In this document: piece after piece, positions 52,664 through 61,349 of the stretch
Layout: every line of letters starts with the position of its first letter
Position numbering within the stretch: position 1 is the first letter of the stretch
Assembly (NCBI RefSeq): GCF_004340205.1
Contig: NZ_SLWB01000001.1
Coordinates: 186,001-250,000 of the forward strand
Length of the DNA stretch: 64,000 bases
Source of the DNA: Acetobacteroides hydrogenigenes
GTDB taxonomy: Bacteria > Bacteroidota > Bacteroidia > Bacteroidales > ZOR0009
Reading direction: 5' to 3'
Made by a program: the position numbers and the translations under genes
The notes under the pieces: generated by a model
The model's database searches: none
What the model was told of the DNA's origin: nothing
Seen by the model: the letters and a program-made list of their open reading frames with translations, nothing else

Positions 52664-53356
52664 ATGCCAGTAAAAGTAATTGCATTCGATGCCGACGATA
52701 CGCTTTGGGTCAACGAGCCCTACTTTCAGGAAACCGAAATGAAGTTTATAGGCCTCCTCGACCACCTGCTGAAACCCCACGAGATATCGCGCGAGCTGCT
52801 CAAGACCGAATCGGACAACATTCCGCTTTACGGATACGGGGTAAAGGCCTTTACGCTGTCGATGATCGAAACGGCCCTGCGCATCTCCAACGGAACGCTC
52901 GACGCTGAAACCATAGCCCGCATTATTAGCCTTGGAAAGGAGCAGCTAAACCACGAGGTGGAGCTGCTCGAAGGGGTGGAAGAAACCCTAAAGGCCCTGC
53001 ACGGCCAGTACCGCCTGGTGGTTGCCACCAAGGGCGACCTGCTCGACCAGGAGCGCAAGCTGCGCAAGTCGGGGATCGAAGGCTACTTTCACCACGTAGA
53101 GATTATGTCGGAAAAGGCGCCAAGCGACTACCTTAAGCTGCTCAAGCATCTCGACGTGCAGCCCGAGGAGTTTCTGATGGTGGGCAACTCGCTCAAATCG
53201 GACATCATCCCGGTGATCAAGCTAGGCGGATACGGCATCCACATCCCCTTCCACACGCACTGGAGCCTCGACAAAACCGACGTAAAGGTTGACAGCCCCC
53301 GATTCCGAGAGGTAGCCTCCATCCTTGAGGCAAAAGAGGCCATCGCTAACCTGTAA
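52664..53356 (+). CDS. HAD-family hydrolase
   Basis: 230 aa counted from the ATG at 52664. The open frame continues upstream for 59 codons, but those cover the heptamer repeats and are not credible protein. The HAD motif I is IAFDADDTLW with Asp9 and Asp11, motif II/III lies around LVVATKG and Lys, and motif IV is GNSLKSDI. The cap is the small helical type. The substrate is unknown, probably a phosphorylated metabolite. Its stop codon forms the first bases of array 4. Confidence 0.88.
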   Translation: MPVKVIAFDADDTLWVNEPYFQETEMKFIGLLDHLLKPHEISRELLKTESDNIPLYGYGVKAFTLSMIETALRISNGTLDAETIARIISLGKEQLNHEVELLEGVEETLKALHGQYRLVVATKGDLLDQERKLRKSGIEGYFHHVEIMSEKAPSDYLKLLKHLDVQPEEFLMVGNSLKSDIIPVIKLGGYGIHIPFHTHWSLDKTDVKVDSPRFREVASILEAKEAIANL

Positions 53357-53689
53357 TGCACCTACGAAATGGGCAAATGCGCTGTCTGGAGGGCTAAATG
53401 CATCCTCTAGTTTACCAGATGCACGCTCTGGAAGGCTAGATGCACATTCTAACTCTCTAGATGCACAGCCTGGATGACCAGATGCACATTCTAACTAACC
53501 AAATGCACATTCTACCTTTCTAAATGCACGCTCTGGAAGACTAGATGCATACTCTAACTTACTAAATGCACAGCCTAACTTACTAAATGCACATTCTAAC
53601 TATCCAGATGCATAGCCTGAATGACCAAATGCACAGCCTAGCTTACCGAATGCACGCTCTGGAGGGCTAAATACATAGCCTAAACAAGG
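53354..53689. repeat. 21-bp tandem repeat array (16 units), array 4
   Basis: ATGCA-type words occur every 21 bp in perfect phase from the HAD stop codon onward. Fifteen clear units run from 53375 to 53689, preceded by one unit (53354-53374) that includes the TAA stop. The consensus is [AG]ATGCAC, then a variable triplet, CT, and an AC- or CT-rich end. Several units in the best frame contain stop codons, so the array is not coding. It lies between the convergent HAD and barrel-protein genes, and a terminator hairpin follows. Confidence 0.93.
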
Positions 53690-53700
53690 GTAGGTAAAGA

Positions 53701-53744
53701 AATCAAAAGAGGAGGCCCCTTGCGGAAAGCCTCCTCTTTTGATT
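53701..53744. terminator. bidirectional rho-independent terminator
   Basis: A perfect 16-bp stem, AATCAAAAGAGGAGGC and its complement, with a 12-nt loop. A-rich and T-rich flanks allow use in both directions. It can end the barrel-protein gene on the minus strand (stop at 53756) and any plus-strand transcript from the HAD gene. Confidence 0.85.
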
Positions 53745-53755
53745 TAGGGGTTACA

Positions 53756-54511
53756 TTAGTCCTGTGCGTTAAGCAGCGCCTTAATCTTGAATTCTAGCAC
53801 CGAGTTGCCCCAGAGATTTCCCATTTTACCAAATGGATTTATAGTGATCGGAGATCCTTCGATAGGGGGGGTATATGTCTGTTTTTCCATTGCCTTCTTT
53901 GGCGAATTTGTATCAAACCCAAAGTTAGCCCCAACAAAAACAGTTCCCAGCTTTAGCTCAAAGCCTACCGCTGCGCCAACAAAAAAGTTGGTATTACTCG
54001 AAGACTTTGCCTTCCATGATTGGTTATTGAGAGCAGCAATAGAGCCCGAAGAACTTAAATACTGTAGCCCGACCTTACCCATTACGTAAAGTTCGACCAG
54101 CTCTGGGTAGACCTCCACATAGAATTTTGGAGCGGTATAAAAGTTTACCCCCTTATTGCTCGAACGAATAGCGGGCGAATTATTGCCAAAAAATGCATCA
54201 AACCCAGAATACTTGCTAGTAGCATACTTCGACAAATCCCAGTTCCCCTTTTTAATAAACTCCGTATAGTTAAGGCCAAACTCCAACCCGAAATGGTCGC
54301 GGAGCTCGTTCTTGTCGATATCGGCACCGGTGAAGCGGTACTCGTAGAATAGGCCTCCGTACAAGCTGTTAAAACCTCGCTTAGCGGCATCGCTACCTTT
54401 AGGGTTTACCATAGACATTTGAAGCCCCATGTTATGCAGCTGGGCTTTGGCCTTTCCGGCACCTAGTAGCCCAACAATTCCGATCAAAGAAAGAAGTAGT
54501 AATCTCTTCAT
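53756..54511 (-). CDS. hypothetical outer-membrane beta-barrel protein
   Basis: 251 aa counted from MKRLLLLSLIGIVGLLGAGKAKAQ (signal peptide); 14 upstream codons were excluded. The body has porin-like strands (SLYGGLFYEYRFTGADIDKNE, FYVEVYPELVELYVMGKVGLQYL, NFFVGAAVGFELKLGTVFVGANFGFD) and ends in a strand with LEFKIKALL. I do not recognise a specific family. It lies 95 bp downstream of the LytTR regulator on the same strand. Confidence 0.7.
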   Translation of the reverse strand: MKRLLLLSLIGIVGLLGAGKAKAQLHNMGLQMSMVNPKGSDAAKRGFNSLYGGLFYEYRFTGADIDKNELRDHFGLEFGLNYTEFIKKGNWDLSKYATSKYSGFDAFFGNNSPAIRSSNKGVNFYTAPKFYVEVYPELVELYVMGKVGLQYLSSSGSIAALNNQSWKAKSSSNTNFFVGAAVGFELKLGTVFVGANFGFDTNSPKKAMEKQTYTPPIEGSPITINPFGKMGNLWGNSVLEFKIKALLNAQD

Positions 54512-54606
54512 AGCTATTTTTATCGTTTGCACAAATATAAGAAAAAACGGCACTACAGGTAGTAAACGGAACGAATGGCGGTTTTATTACCTTCACCCCA
54601 AAAAAT

Positions 54607-55335
54607 CTACCGTTCCAGCAACGGCAAAACCTCGTCACGGTAGCTCTTCCCGACGGGGATAAGCTCGTCGCCCACCTTAACGGCGTTGCCCTCTATGTAC
54701 TCAACCTTTGCTACGGCAATGATGTACGACTTGTGGATTCGCAGAAAATCGGGGCGCCGCAGCTCGGCCTCCAGCCGCTTCATGGTGTCGTGCGAGGTAA
54801 TTTTCCCCTTCGCCGTATGAATGATGACGTAATCGCCCAGCCCCTCGATAAAGAAGATTGAGGCCAATGGGATCTTGTAGATACGCTTATCGGCCTTTAC
54901 GGTAAGGGTTGCACTTTCGGCGGTATGGGGCGCTTCGACCGAGGGGGCAACCGCCAATACGGCCTGCGCGGTGCCCAAGCGCAGGCGCTCGATTGCCTTA
55001 TTCACCGCCTTAAAGAAGCGCTCGAAGGGGATTGGCTTGAGGAGATAGTCCACCGCATCGAGCTCGAACCCCTCGATGGCATACTCGGGGTATGCGGTGG
55101 TGATGATCACCAACGGAGGATTCTTTAGCGAGCGAAGGAAATCTACGCCGGTTAGGGTGGGCATATTGATGTCGAGAAATACCAGATCGACCCCACCCCC
55201 GGTTAGGTATGGGATAGCATCCATAGCGCAGGAGCACTTACCCGCTAGCGCTAGCACCGGGATTTGCTCTATGTACTTTTCTACCACCCGCTGGGCTAGC
55301 GGTTCGTCGTCGACAATTAGGCAGCGAGCATTCAT
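54607..55335 (-). CDS. LytTR-family response regulator
   Basis: 242 aa. The receiver domain is at about 1-120 with phospho-acceptor Asp55 (VFLDINMP), and the LytTR DNA-binding domain is at about 140-240 (RIYKIPLASIFFIEGLGDYVIIH, RPDFLRIHKSYIIAV). Its start overlaps the stop of the sensor kinase gene by four bases (ATGA), so the pair is made together. The ABC exporter genes divergent from the kinase are the likely target, by context. Confidence 0.92.
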   Translation of the reverse strand: MNARCLIVDDEPLAQRVVEKYIEQIPVLALAGKCSCAMDAIPYLTGGGVDLVFLDINMPTLTGVDFLRSLKNPPLVIITTAYPEYAIEGFELDAVDYLLKPIPFERFFKAVNKAIERLRLGTAQAVLAVAPSVEAPHTAESATLTVKADKRIYKIPLASIFFIEGLGDYVIIHTAKGKITSHDTMKRLEAELRRPDFLRIHKSYIIAVAKVEYIEGNAVKVGDELIPVGKSYRDEVLPLLER

Positions 55336-56372
55336 GGCTGTATGGTTATTTCGGAAGTAAATATACGATCGGTTGCCTGATACGAGGCCGTATGCCTACC
55401 GGGGTAGATCAGCTGGAGCCGCTTTACCACGTTGCTTAGCCCTATGCGGCTGCGCTCCTTATCGCCCTTAGTGGTAACGGCTGGGTTGCACGGATTCTCC
55501 GTATAGAAGCGTACGGTACCGCCATCGGCATGCAGCACAACCCGAATTGTTGCGTTGGCGCCACCGCAAAGGCCATGCTTAAAGCAGTTTTCGACCAGCG
55601 GAAGGAAGAGCAGCGGGGCAATGGGCTGCTGGTCGTCCTCGACCTGCACGTCGAAGAGCACGCGGTTGCCCTCCGAAAGGCGAATCTCCTGCAAGTCGAT
55701 GTAGGATCGAAGGAAGTCGACCTCCTTGCTCAACGGCACGAAGGGCTGGTTGCACTCGTAGAGCACGTAGCGCATCAACCCCGAGAGCTTAAGGATGTAG
55801 GTTGGGGTTTGCGGCGAGGCATCCAACGAAAGGGCATAAATGCTGTTGAGCGCATTGAAGAAGAAGTGGGGGTTGATCTGCGACTTAAGCCCGGTTAGCT
55901 CGGCCGCCACCTTTTCGCTCTGAACCGAGCTAAGCCGCTCCCGCATCTCGGCCACCGCCATCGAGTCGGCCATCAGACGGATTATTGAGGTAACCAGGCC
56001 CATGATGATCAGCAGCATTGTAAGCGAAGTGGTCATTCCAAAGAATATGCTGTCGAAATACCCTTGTGGGCGATACTTGGTAACCCCAAACGTTTCCCCC
56101 ATATGGAAGGAGATCGCAATTACTATGTAAATAAGCGCATAGTAGGCTATCAACATCAGCACCACGCTCCCGATGTAGCCCCACAGCTGACGCCGATTGA
56201 GCAAGCGCGGAATAAGCTTAAAGTGGTTGTAGTATATGGGAACAATAGTGCTAACGGCAAATAGCAGTATAAACTTTTGGAACGAGCTTACAATAAGCAG
56301 CAGCGTCATCAGCAGCAGGTGTGCTGCGATAACTAATCCATGCTGCCGGGCAAAGCAAACGACCTTTTCCAT
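55332..56372 (-). CDS. LytS-like sensor histidine kinase
   Basis: 346 aa counted from MEKVVCFARQHG; 71 upstream codons were excluded because they lack a credible N-terminus. Four transmembrane helices are likely at about 12-30, 33-52, 68-90 and 108-132, with almost no periplasmic part. The His_kinase domain has His169 in LKSQINPHFFFNALNSIYAL and the N-box VENCFKHGL, typical of the LytS/YehU type. Ligand sensing is probably within the membrane. It is divergent from an ABC transporter with 287 bp between; that gap holds the heptamer repeat at 56616 and no other gene. Confidence 0.9.
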   Translation of the reverse strand: MEKVVCFARQHGLVIAAHLLLMTLLLIVSSFQKFILLFAVSTIVPIYYNHFKLIPRLLNRRQLWGYIGSVVLMLIAYYALIYIVIAISFHMGETFGVTKYRPQGYFDSIFFGMTTSLTMLLIIMGLVTSIIRLMADSMAVAEMRERLSSVQSEKVAAELTGLKSQINPHFFFNALNSIYALSLDASPQTPTYILKLSGLMRYVLYECNQPFVPLSKEVDFLRSYIDLQEIRLSEGNRVLFDVQVEDDQQPIAPLLFLPLVENCFKHGLCGGANATIRVVLHADGGTVRFYTENPCNPAVTTKGDKERSRIGLSNVVKRLQLIYPGRHTASYQATDRIFTSEITIQP

Positions 56373-56615
56373 TCCTTCCTTTTTTACACAAAGTAAGAAA
56401 AATGACGGCAAACGCCCCTTCCTTTTCGACAAAAACGCGCCATGCTGCGACAAACGACAAGAACGGAAGCAAGTACAGCAATGCACACCCCTTTCCTCCG
56501 TTTGCCTACACCTCCGGCATGTTTGTCGAATAAAGTTGAAGTACAGAAGGTAAAGCGAGATGTTTGTGATGGATTTGCAAGGCAACCCGCTAGTCTAGTT
56601 GAGCCTTGCAGCAAT

Positions 56616-56643
56616 CTAGCATCTAAAGTCTAACATCTAAAAT
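56616..56643. repeat. 7-bp tandem repeats, CTAnnnT x 4
   Basis: CTAGCAT, CTAAAGT, CTAACAT and CTAAAAT run in strict 7-bp phase. They end 16 bp before the start codon of the ABC ATPase gene. Confidence 0.75.
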
Positions 56644-56659
56644 CAAACGTCCATAAACT

Positions 56660-57574
56660 ATGCAACCAATTGTAGAACTAAACAACGTATCCTTTGCGTA
56701 TCCAAATGGGGTAAAGGTGCTCAACCGCTTCTCGCTGCGCATTCCGCAGGGGAGCATCTACGGATTCTTAGGGCCCAACGGTTCGGGGAAGAGCACCACC
56801 ATCCGCGTGGTGATGGGGCTGCTAAAGGCGCAGGAAGGCATCGTAACCGTTTTTGGCGATAGCCACAGTACGAAACGAATCGCCATCCTTTCGCGCATCG
56901 GGTCGCTAATTGACACGCCCACCTTTTACGAGCACCTGACGGCCTACCGCAACCTAGAGATCGTAAGGCTGTCACACGATTTACCCCAACAGACCATCGC
57001 CGAGGCGCTGCAGCTGGTGGGCCTCAGCGCCACAGCCAAGCTAAAGGTATCGGAGTTCTCGCTAGGCATGAAGCAGCGGCTGGCCCTAGCCATGGCGCTG
57101 CTGCCCAAGCCCGAGCTGCTGGTGCTCGACGAGCCATCGAACGGGCTAGACCCCAACGGCATCATCGAGATCCGCGAGCTGCTGATCCGCATCAACCAGC
57201 AGCTGGGCACTACCATCTTCGTATCCAGCCACCTGCTCTCGGAGGTAGAAAAGCTCTGCACCCACCTATCCATCATCAACCAGGGGCAGGCGGTGTTCGA
57301 GGGCCCCATCGAACAGCTCACCGAGCGCATAGCCACCCAAAAGCGGGTATGGTTTACCGTGGGTAGCACCGAGGGCCTCAGCAGCGTGCTCGACAGGCCG
57401 CTGGAGATCCGACAGAATGGCTCCATTAAGGTGGGCTTCGAGTATACTACCGATAGGGAGATTGCCCGCTGCAACCACCAGCTGGTAACGCAGGGGGTGG
57501 AGGTGTTTGGCATCCACAAGGAGCACCAAACCCTAGAGGAGATGTACGTGAAGCTGCTCGAGGATAACAAATAG
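56660..57574 (+). CDS. ABC transporter ATP-binding protein (BcrA-like)
   Basis: 304 aa. Walker A is at 38-46 (GPNGSGKSTT), the signature is FSLGMKQRLALA and Walker B is LLVLDEPSNGLDPNG. The switch His is in IFVSSHLLSEVEKL. A C-terminal extension of about 85 residues is present. With the permease encoded 79 bp downstream it forms an ABC-2-type exporter. The divergent LytTR/LytS pair suggests regulated export, perhaps of an antimicrobial or lipid; this is inferred from similar layouts. Confidence 0.9.
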   Translation: MQPIVELNNVSFAYPNGVKVLNRFSLRIPQGSIYGFLGPNGSGKSTTIRVVMGLLKAQEGIVTVFGDSHSTKRIAILSRIGSLIDTPTFYEHLTAYRNLEIVRLSHDLPQQTIAEALQLVGLSATAKLKVSEFSLGMKQRLALAMALLPKPELLVLDEPSNGLDPNGIIEIRELLIRINQQLGTTIFVSSHLLSEVEKLCTHLSIINQGQAVFEGPIEQLTERIATQKRVWFTVGSTEGLSSVLDRPLEIRQNGSIKVGFEYTTDREIARCNHQLVTQGVEVFGIHKEHQTLEEMYVKLLEDNK

Positions 57575-57587
57575 ACACAAGAAGCAA

Positions 57588-57643
57588 GATGCATTTGGCA
57601 TGTGATTTTGCACATCGCAAATCGTTTATCGCAAACCGAAAAT
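57588..57643. repeat. 7-bp tandem repeats, about 8 units ending in AT
   Basis: GATGCAT, TTGGCAT, GTGATTT, TGCACAT, CGCAAAT, CGTTTAT, CGCAAAC and CGAAAAT lie in strict 7-bp phase. The array ends 10 bp before the start codon of the ABC permease gene. Confidence 0.75.
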
Positions 57644-57653
57644 CCGATCAACA

Positions 57654-58448
57654 ATGAGAACCGCACTACAGCAATTCGGCGCTGCCTTTAAGGCCGAAAC
57701 CATCAAGTCGAAGGGAACTGCAGCCTACTGGCTTACCTACATAGGGCCCTTCTTTATACTGCTCATATTCCTGCTGGGCTTCTACTTTAAGGGGCACCAC
57801 CTGCTTCCCCCAAAGGTCGATCCTTGGCTACCCTTCATCGCTAAAATTTGGGATGCCGCCGCCATGGTGTTTCTTCCGATGTACCTTATTCTGCTCGCCA
57901 GCCAACTGCTGAACCTCGAGCACAAGAACGCCACCTGGAGGCTGGCCTATACCCTACCCTACAGCAAGCACATCATCTTTTGGAGCAAGATGGCCATGCT
58001 CTTTACGCTAAACCTATCGGCGCACCTGCTTACGATGCTGCTCACCATTGCAGCTGGGATGCTGCTAGCCTTCATTAAGCCAGACTTAGGGTTTATCCTA
58101 TCGGCCATACCGTGGCAGCACTGCGCTGCGCTTACCGCAAAGGTGCTGGTATGCAGCTTCGGCATCCTATCGGTGTACTACTTCGTTTGCTTCGAGATCA
58201 AGAATCAGGTGAAGTCGATGGGCATAGGCATCTCGCTCTTCATTGTAGTTACCATTGTGGCAGGGTGGAAGTACGCCTTTCTGATACCTACCTACTACCC
58301 TATGGTAAGCGGAATGAGCTACTACAAGATTGTGGCTGCGCACGAACCGCTCTTCGCCGCCAAGGAGCTGATTACGGTGGGCGGCTACTTCGTACTCTTT
58401 AGCCTAGCGGCTTGGTACCGGGCCTGCACCAAGCGGATGGCGGTGTAG
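57654..58448 (+). CDS. ABC transporter permease (ABC-2 type)
   Basis: 264 aa with about six transmembrane helices (for example around residues 20-45, 60-85, 105-135, 145-175, 185-205, 235-255). It partners the ATP-binding protein upstream. The overall look, with LNLEHKNATWRLAYTLPYSK after helix 2, is that of BcrB/lantibiotic-immunity permeases. It is followed by a terminator. Confidence 0.85.
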   Translation: MRTALQQFGAAFKAETIKSKGTAAYWLTYIGPFFILLIFLLGFYFKGHHLLPPKVDPWLPFIAKIWDAAAMVFLPMYLILLASQLLNLEHKNATWRLAYTLPYSKHIIFWSKMAMLFTLNLSAHLLTMLLTIAAGMLLAFIKPDLGFILSAIPWQHCAALTAKVLVCSFGILSVYYFVCFEIKNQVKSMGIGISLFIVVTIVAGWKYAFLIPTYYPMVSGMSYYKIVAAHEPLFAAKELITVGGYFVLFSLAAWYRACTKRMAV

Positions 58449-58479
58449 CGGGAGTTCATACAGCAGAAACTAAGAAATA

Positions 58480-58513
58480 AAAATCCTCCACCATTAAGGT
58501 TGAGGATTTTTTA
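58480..58513 (+). terminator. rho-independent terminator of the ABC exporter genes
   Basis: AATCCTC pairs with GAGGATT, with further pairs ACC/GGT across one mismatch and an ATTAA loop. TTTTTTATT follows. It lies 32 bp after the permease stop. Confidence 0.8.
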
Positions 58514-58599
58514 TTCAGCAAACACCCGAACAAGCTCGTATATTTAGGTGCGCCAAAGTTCTAAAGCACGAAGGCCAATCCAACAATTCTACCCGCACC

Positions 58600-59796
58600 A
58601 TGAAATCCATCACCCGCACCATCTGGATTCTATCGCTGGTAAGCCTCTTTACCGACACTGCAAGCGAGATGCTGTACCCCATCATGCCGTTCTACCTAAG
58701 ATCTATCGGATTTTCGGTGGTGCTCATTGGTGTTCTGGAGGGGGTGGCCGAGGCTACGGCCGGGCTGAGCAAGGGGTACTTCGGCAAGCTGTCGGACAGC
58801 AGCGGCCGGCGGGTTCCGTTTGTCCGGGTGGGCTACGCGCTAAGCGCCATATCCAAGCCCATGATGGCGATCCTTATCCTCCCGCTCTGGGTTTTTGCCG
58901 CCCGAACCATCGACCGCATTGGCAAGGGGGTTAGAACGGGCGCCCGCGACGCCATCCTCTCCGACGAGGCTACTCCCCAAACGAAGGGTAAGGTCTTCGG
59001 ATTTCACCGCTCGATGGATACGCTGGGGGCCGTGCTAGGGCCAGCGCTGGCGCTGCTTTTTCTGCACCTCCACCCCGAGAGCTACAGAGCCCTATTCTTC
59101 ATTGCCTTTATTCCGGGACTACTTGCCATAGCAGCCACCCTCCTCCTTTCCGACAAGGACAAGGCGAAGGTGAAACAACCAACAACGAGCAAAAGCCACC
59201 GCTCGTTCTTCTCCTTTATTGGCTACTGGAGGGTATCACCAGCACGCTACCGAGAGGTTGCTGTGGGGCTTTTAGCCTTCACCCTTTTCAACAGTTCCGA
59301 TGTATTCCTGCTGCTCAAGGCAAAGCAGGCAGGGCTAAGCGACACAGCCGTAATTGGCATCTACATATTCTACAACCTTGTGTACGCGCTATTCAGCTTC
59401 CCTATGGGCATTCTTGCCGATAGAATTGGGCTAAAGCGGGTGCTTGTTGTTGGTCTTTGCATTTTCGCAGCCACCTACCTTGGGATGGGCTACTTTGCCA
59501 GCAGCTACGCCATTGCAGCCATGTTTTTCCTTTACGGCATTTACGCTGCAGCCACCGAGGGCATATCCAAAGCCTGGATAACCAACATTGCCGACAAGAA
59601 GGATACGGCAACAGCTATTGGCACCTTTACCGGATTTCAGAGCATCTGTACGATGCTGGCCAGCTCGTTGGCCGGGATAATCTGGATGACGCTTGGTGCT
59701 AGCGCCACCTTTACGATTACAGGAATTGCAGCAGCAGTAGTTGCCAGCTACTTTGCCTTTTTTGTTGGCAACGGCACCAACACGAATAGCCGCTAA
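58600..59796 (+). CDS. major facilitator superfamily transporter
   Basis: 398 aa with about 12 transmembrane helices. The loop 2-3 motif is seen as GYFGKLSDSSGRRVPFVRVG, the mirror motif after helix 8 is FPMGILADRIGLKRVLVVG, and DRIGKGVRTGARDAIL lies in between. The last of these is typical of a subgroup often annotated as drug or metabolite exporters. The substrate cannot be told. It stands alone between two terminators. Confidence 0.88.
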   Translation: MKSITRTIWILSLVSLFTDTASEMLYPIMPFYLRSIGFSVVLIGVLEGVAEATAGLSKGYFGKLSDSSGRRVPFVRVGYALSAISKPMMAILILPLWVFAARTIDRIGKGVRTGARDAILSDEATPQTKGKVFGFHRSMDTLGAVLGPALALLFLHLHPESYRALFFIAFIPGLLAIAATLLLSDKDKAKVKQPTTSKSHRSFFSFIGYWRVSPARYREVAVGLLAFTLFNSSDVFLLLKAKQAGLSDTAVIGIYIFYNLVYALFSFPMGILADRIGLKRVLVVGLCIFAATYLGMGYFASSYAIAAMFFLYGIYAAATEGISKAWITNIADKKDTATAIGTFTGFQSICTMLASSLAGIIWMTLGASATFTITGIAAAVVASYFAFFVGNGTNTNSR

Positions 59797-59806
59797 GCAC
59801 AAAAAA

Positions 59807-59829
59807 AATCCCGCAACCAGTGCGGGATT
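59807..59829. terminator. terminator shared by two convergent genes
   Basis: A perfect 9-bp stem, AATCCCGCA and its complement, with a 5-nt loop. On the minus strand TTTTTTTTG follows; on the plus side the tract is weaker. It lies between the MFS gene and the DUF5723-type gene. Confidence 0.8.
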
Positions 59830-59867
59830 AATCGTTATACCTTCGGAATCTATCGTAGCGCAATCAT

Positions 59868-61325
59868 CTATGGCTGATCGCAGGTAATCGGTTCGGCTAC
59901 GCGCTTCTTTCCCTTCCATCCAAAGAAGAGGTTAATTCCAAACTGAATGTTCATGCTTCGGGTGTATCCGGGAACCAGCAGCGACGAGCCATCGTCTCCC
60001 TTTAGGTTAACCATGCGCGAGAGAATGTTGTCGGTAACAATGTAAAGCTGAATCGGCTTCCCTCCTACTACAATACCTGCCCCAAAATTGTTCATGCTTC
60101 GGTTGTAGATAGAGTAGGTAAGCGAGAATGCTAGCGCCTTAAAAGGGGTTGCGTTGGCCGAGAGCGTTACGGCAGGATCGAAGTAGCTGCCGTAGAAACC
60201 GCCACGCAGAAGCGCACCGCAGCTCAGCCAGCTAAGTGCGCTATAGGTTGCCCCAAAGTAGGCCTTTGTCTTTAGCAGCGTGGTAAACTTGGCATTCTTA
60301 TCGGTTGGCGTAAACTTCGACTTCAGCGTATCGCCTATTGCCTCCATTGCCTTATCGAAATCTACATCACCATTTTCGTCGGGGGTAATATCGGCTCCGC
60401 TAAAATCGTAGCTTCCCTTCGACACCACCTTGTAGCCGTTGCTATTCCATCGGATAAAGCCAAGATCGACGAGGCTGCCATAAAAGGTTAGCTTATCGTT
60501 CATCTTATAGGTTGCGCCAAAATCGACGCCCAGCCCTAGGTTAGAGCCTATCTTGTAGTCTTTAGAGCCATTTGCCCCGTTGTCGTCAAAGCTAACGTCG
60601 TTGATTTTCCCCTCGCTGTCGTAGCCAAAGGTCAGGTTCGGTGCCGACACAAACATCTCGGCATCTACGTTCAGTGTCGACTTCTGGAAATCGTCGGAGG
60701 TAACAATGTTTGCCTTAAGCTTGCTGGTGCGGATAGCAGCTAAACCACTAAGCACTTTAAAGCGGCCTCCTACCGACAGCTTCTCATTTACCTCCTGAGA
60801 GAGTCCTAAGCCCAGTTCCACGTACGAGAAACCATTTACGGCCATATCGTTAAGGTTGATGGTTCGCGGACGGTTGGTTTTGAAGTCGTAGTTACCATAC
60901 CGAAGATCAACGAGCCCCTTAGGGTAGCTATACCCAGCAGATGTTTTAGAAGAAATATTGAAGTGACCGTAAAAGTGGTTTACCCTAAATCCAAACGATA
61001 GCAGATCGATATTGTTATCCACGCGGATAAAGTTCATCTTGCCGATATTCTTCGAAAGCCCATCTATGTCGAATACTAATGAATCTCTCTGCAAACCTGT
61101 CCCCTTCTTTAGAACGTCTACAAGCGCAAACGACGAGTTGTTGTAGGCAGCGCTAACGTTAGATAGCCCCGGAAACCCCACATAGGTAGAGAAGTCGGGA
61201 GTAGCAGACGAATTCAGAAACGATGCTTGGGGAACCCTCGTCATGTAGTAAAGGGTCTTGTCTTGAGCCTTGGCACCAGCAAGGCTAGCCGCTAGCAATA
61301 CGGCGGATATAATAGTTTTCCTCAT
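59868..61325 (-). CDS. outer-membrane protein, DUF5723-like
   Basis: 485 aa with the signal peptide MRKTIISAVLLAASLAGAKAQ. Barrel strands run through the whole protein (FIRVDNNIDLLSFGFRVNHFYGHF, YVELGLGLSQEVNEKLSVGGRFKVL, LGVDFGATYKMNDKLTFYGSL). The layout recalls the DUF5723/FadL-like family of Bacteroidota. The gene is 24 bp downstream of a large lipoprotein gene, and the two are probably one operon and may act together at the outer membrane. Confidence 0.8.
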   Translation of the reverse strand: MRKTIISAVLLAASLAGAKAQDKTLYYMTRVPQASFLNSSATPDFSTYVGFPGLSNVSAAYNNSSFALVDVLKKGTGLQRDSLVFDIDGLSKNIGKMNFIRVDNNIDLLSFGFRVNHFYGHFNISSKTSAGYSYPKGLVDLRYGNYDFKTNRPRTINLNDMAVNGFSYVELGLGLSQEVNEKLSVGGRFKVLSGLAAIRTSKLKANIVTSDDFQKSTLNVDAEMFVSAPNLTFGYDSEGKINDVSFDDNGANGSKDYKIGSNLGLGVDFGATYKMNDKLTFYGSLVDLGFIRWNSNGYKVVSKGSYDFSGADITPDENGDVDFDKAMEAIGDTLKSKFTPTDKNAKFTTLLKTKAYFGATYSALSWLSCGALLRGGFYGSYFDPAVTLSANATPFKALAFSLTYSIYNRSMNNFGAGIVVGGKPIQLYIVTDNILSRMVNLKGDDGSSLLVPGYTRSMNIQFGINLFFGWKGKKRVAEPITCDQP

Positions 61326-61349
61326 TTTCTTCTAGGTAAGTTCTGCGTC

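Noticed and set aside
3792-53689. The four repeat arrays as CRISPR arrays
   Set aside because: The period is 21 bp with no separate unique spacers, the units are degenerate, and no cas gene is present in the window.
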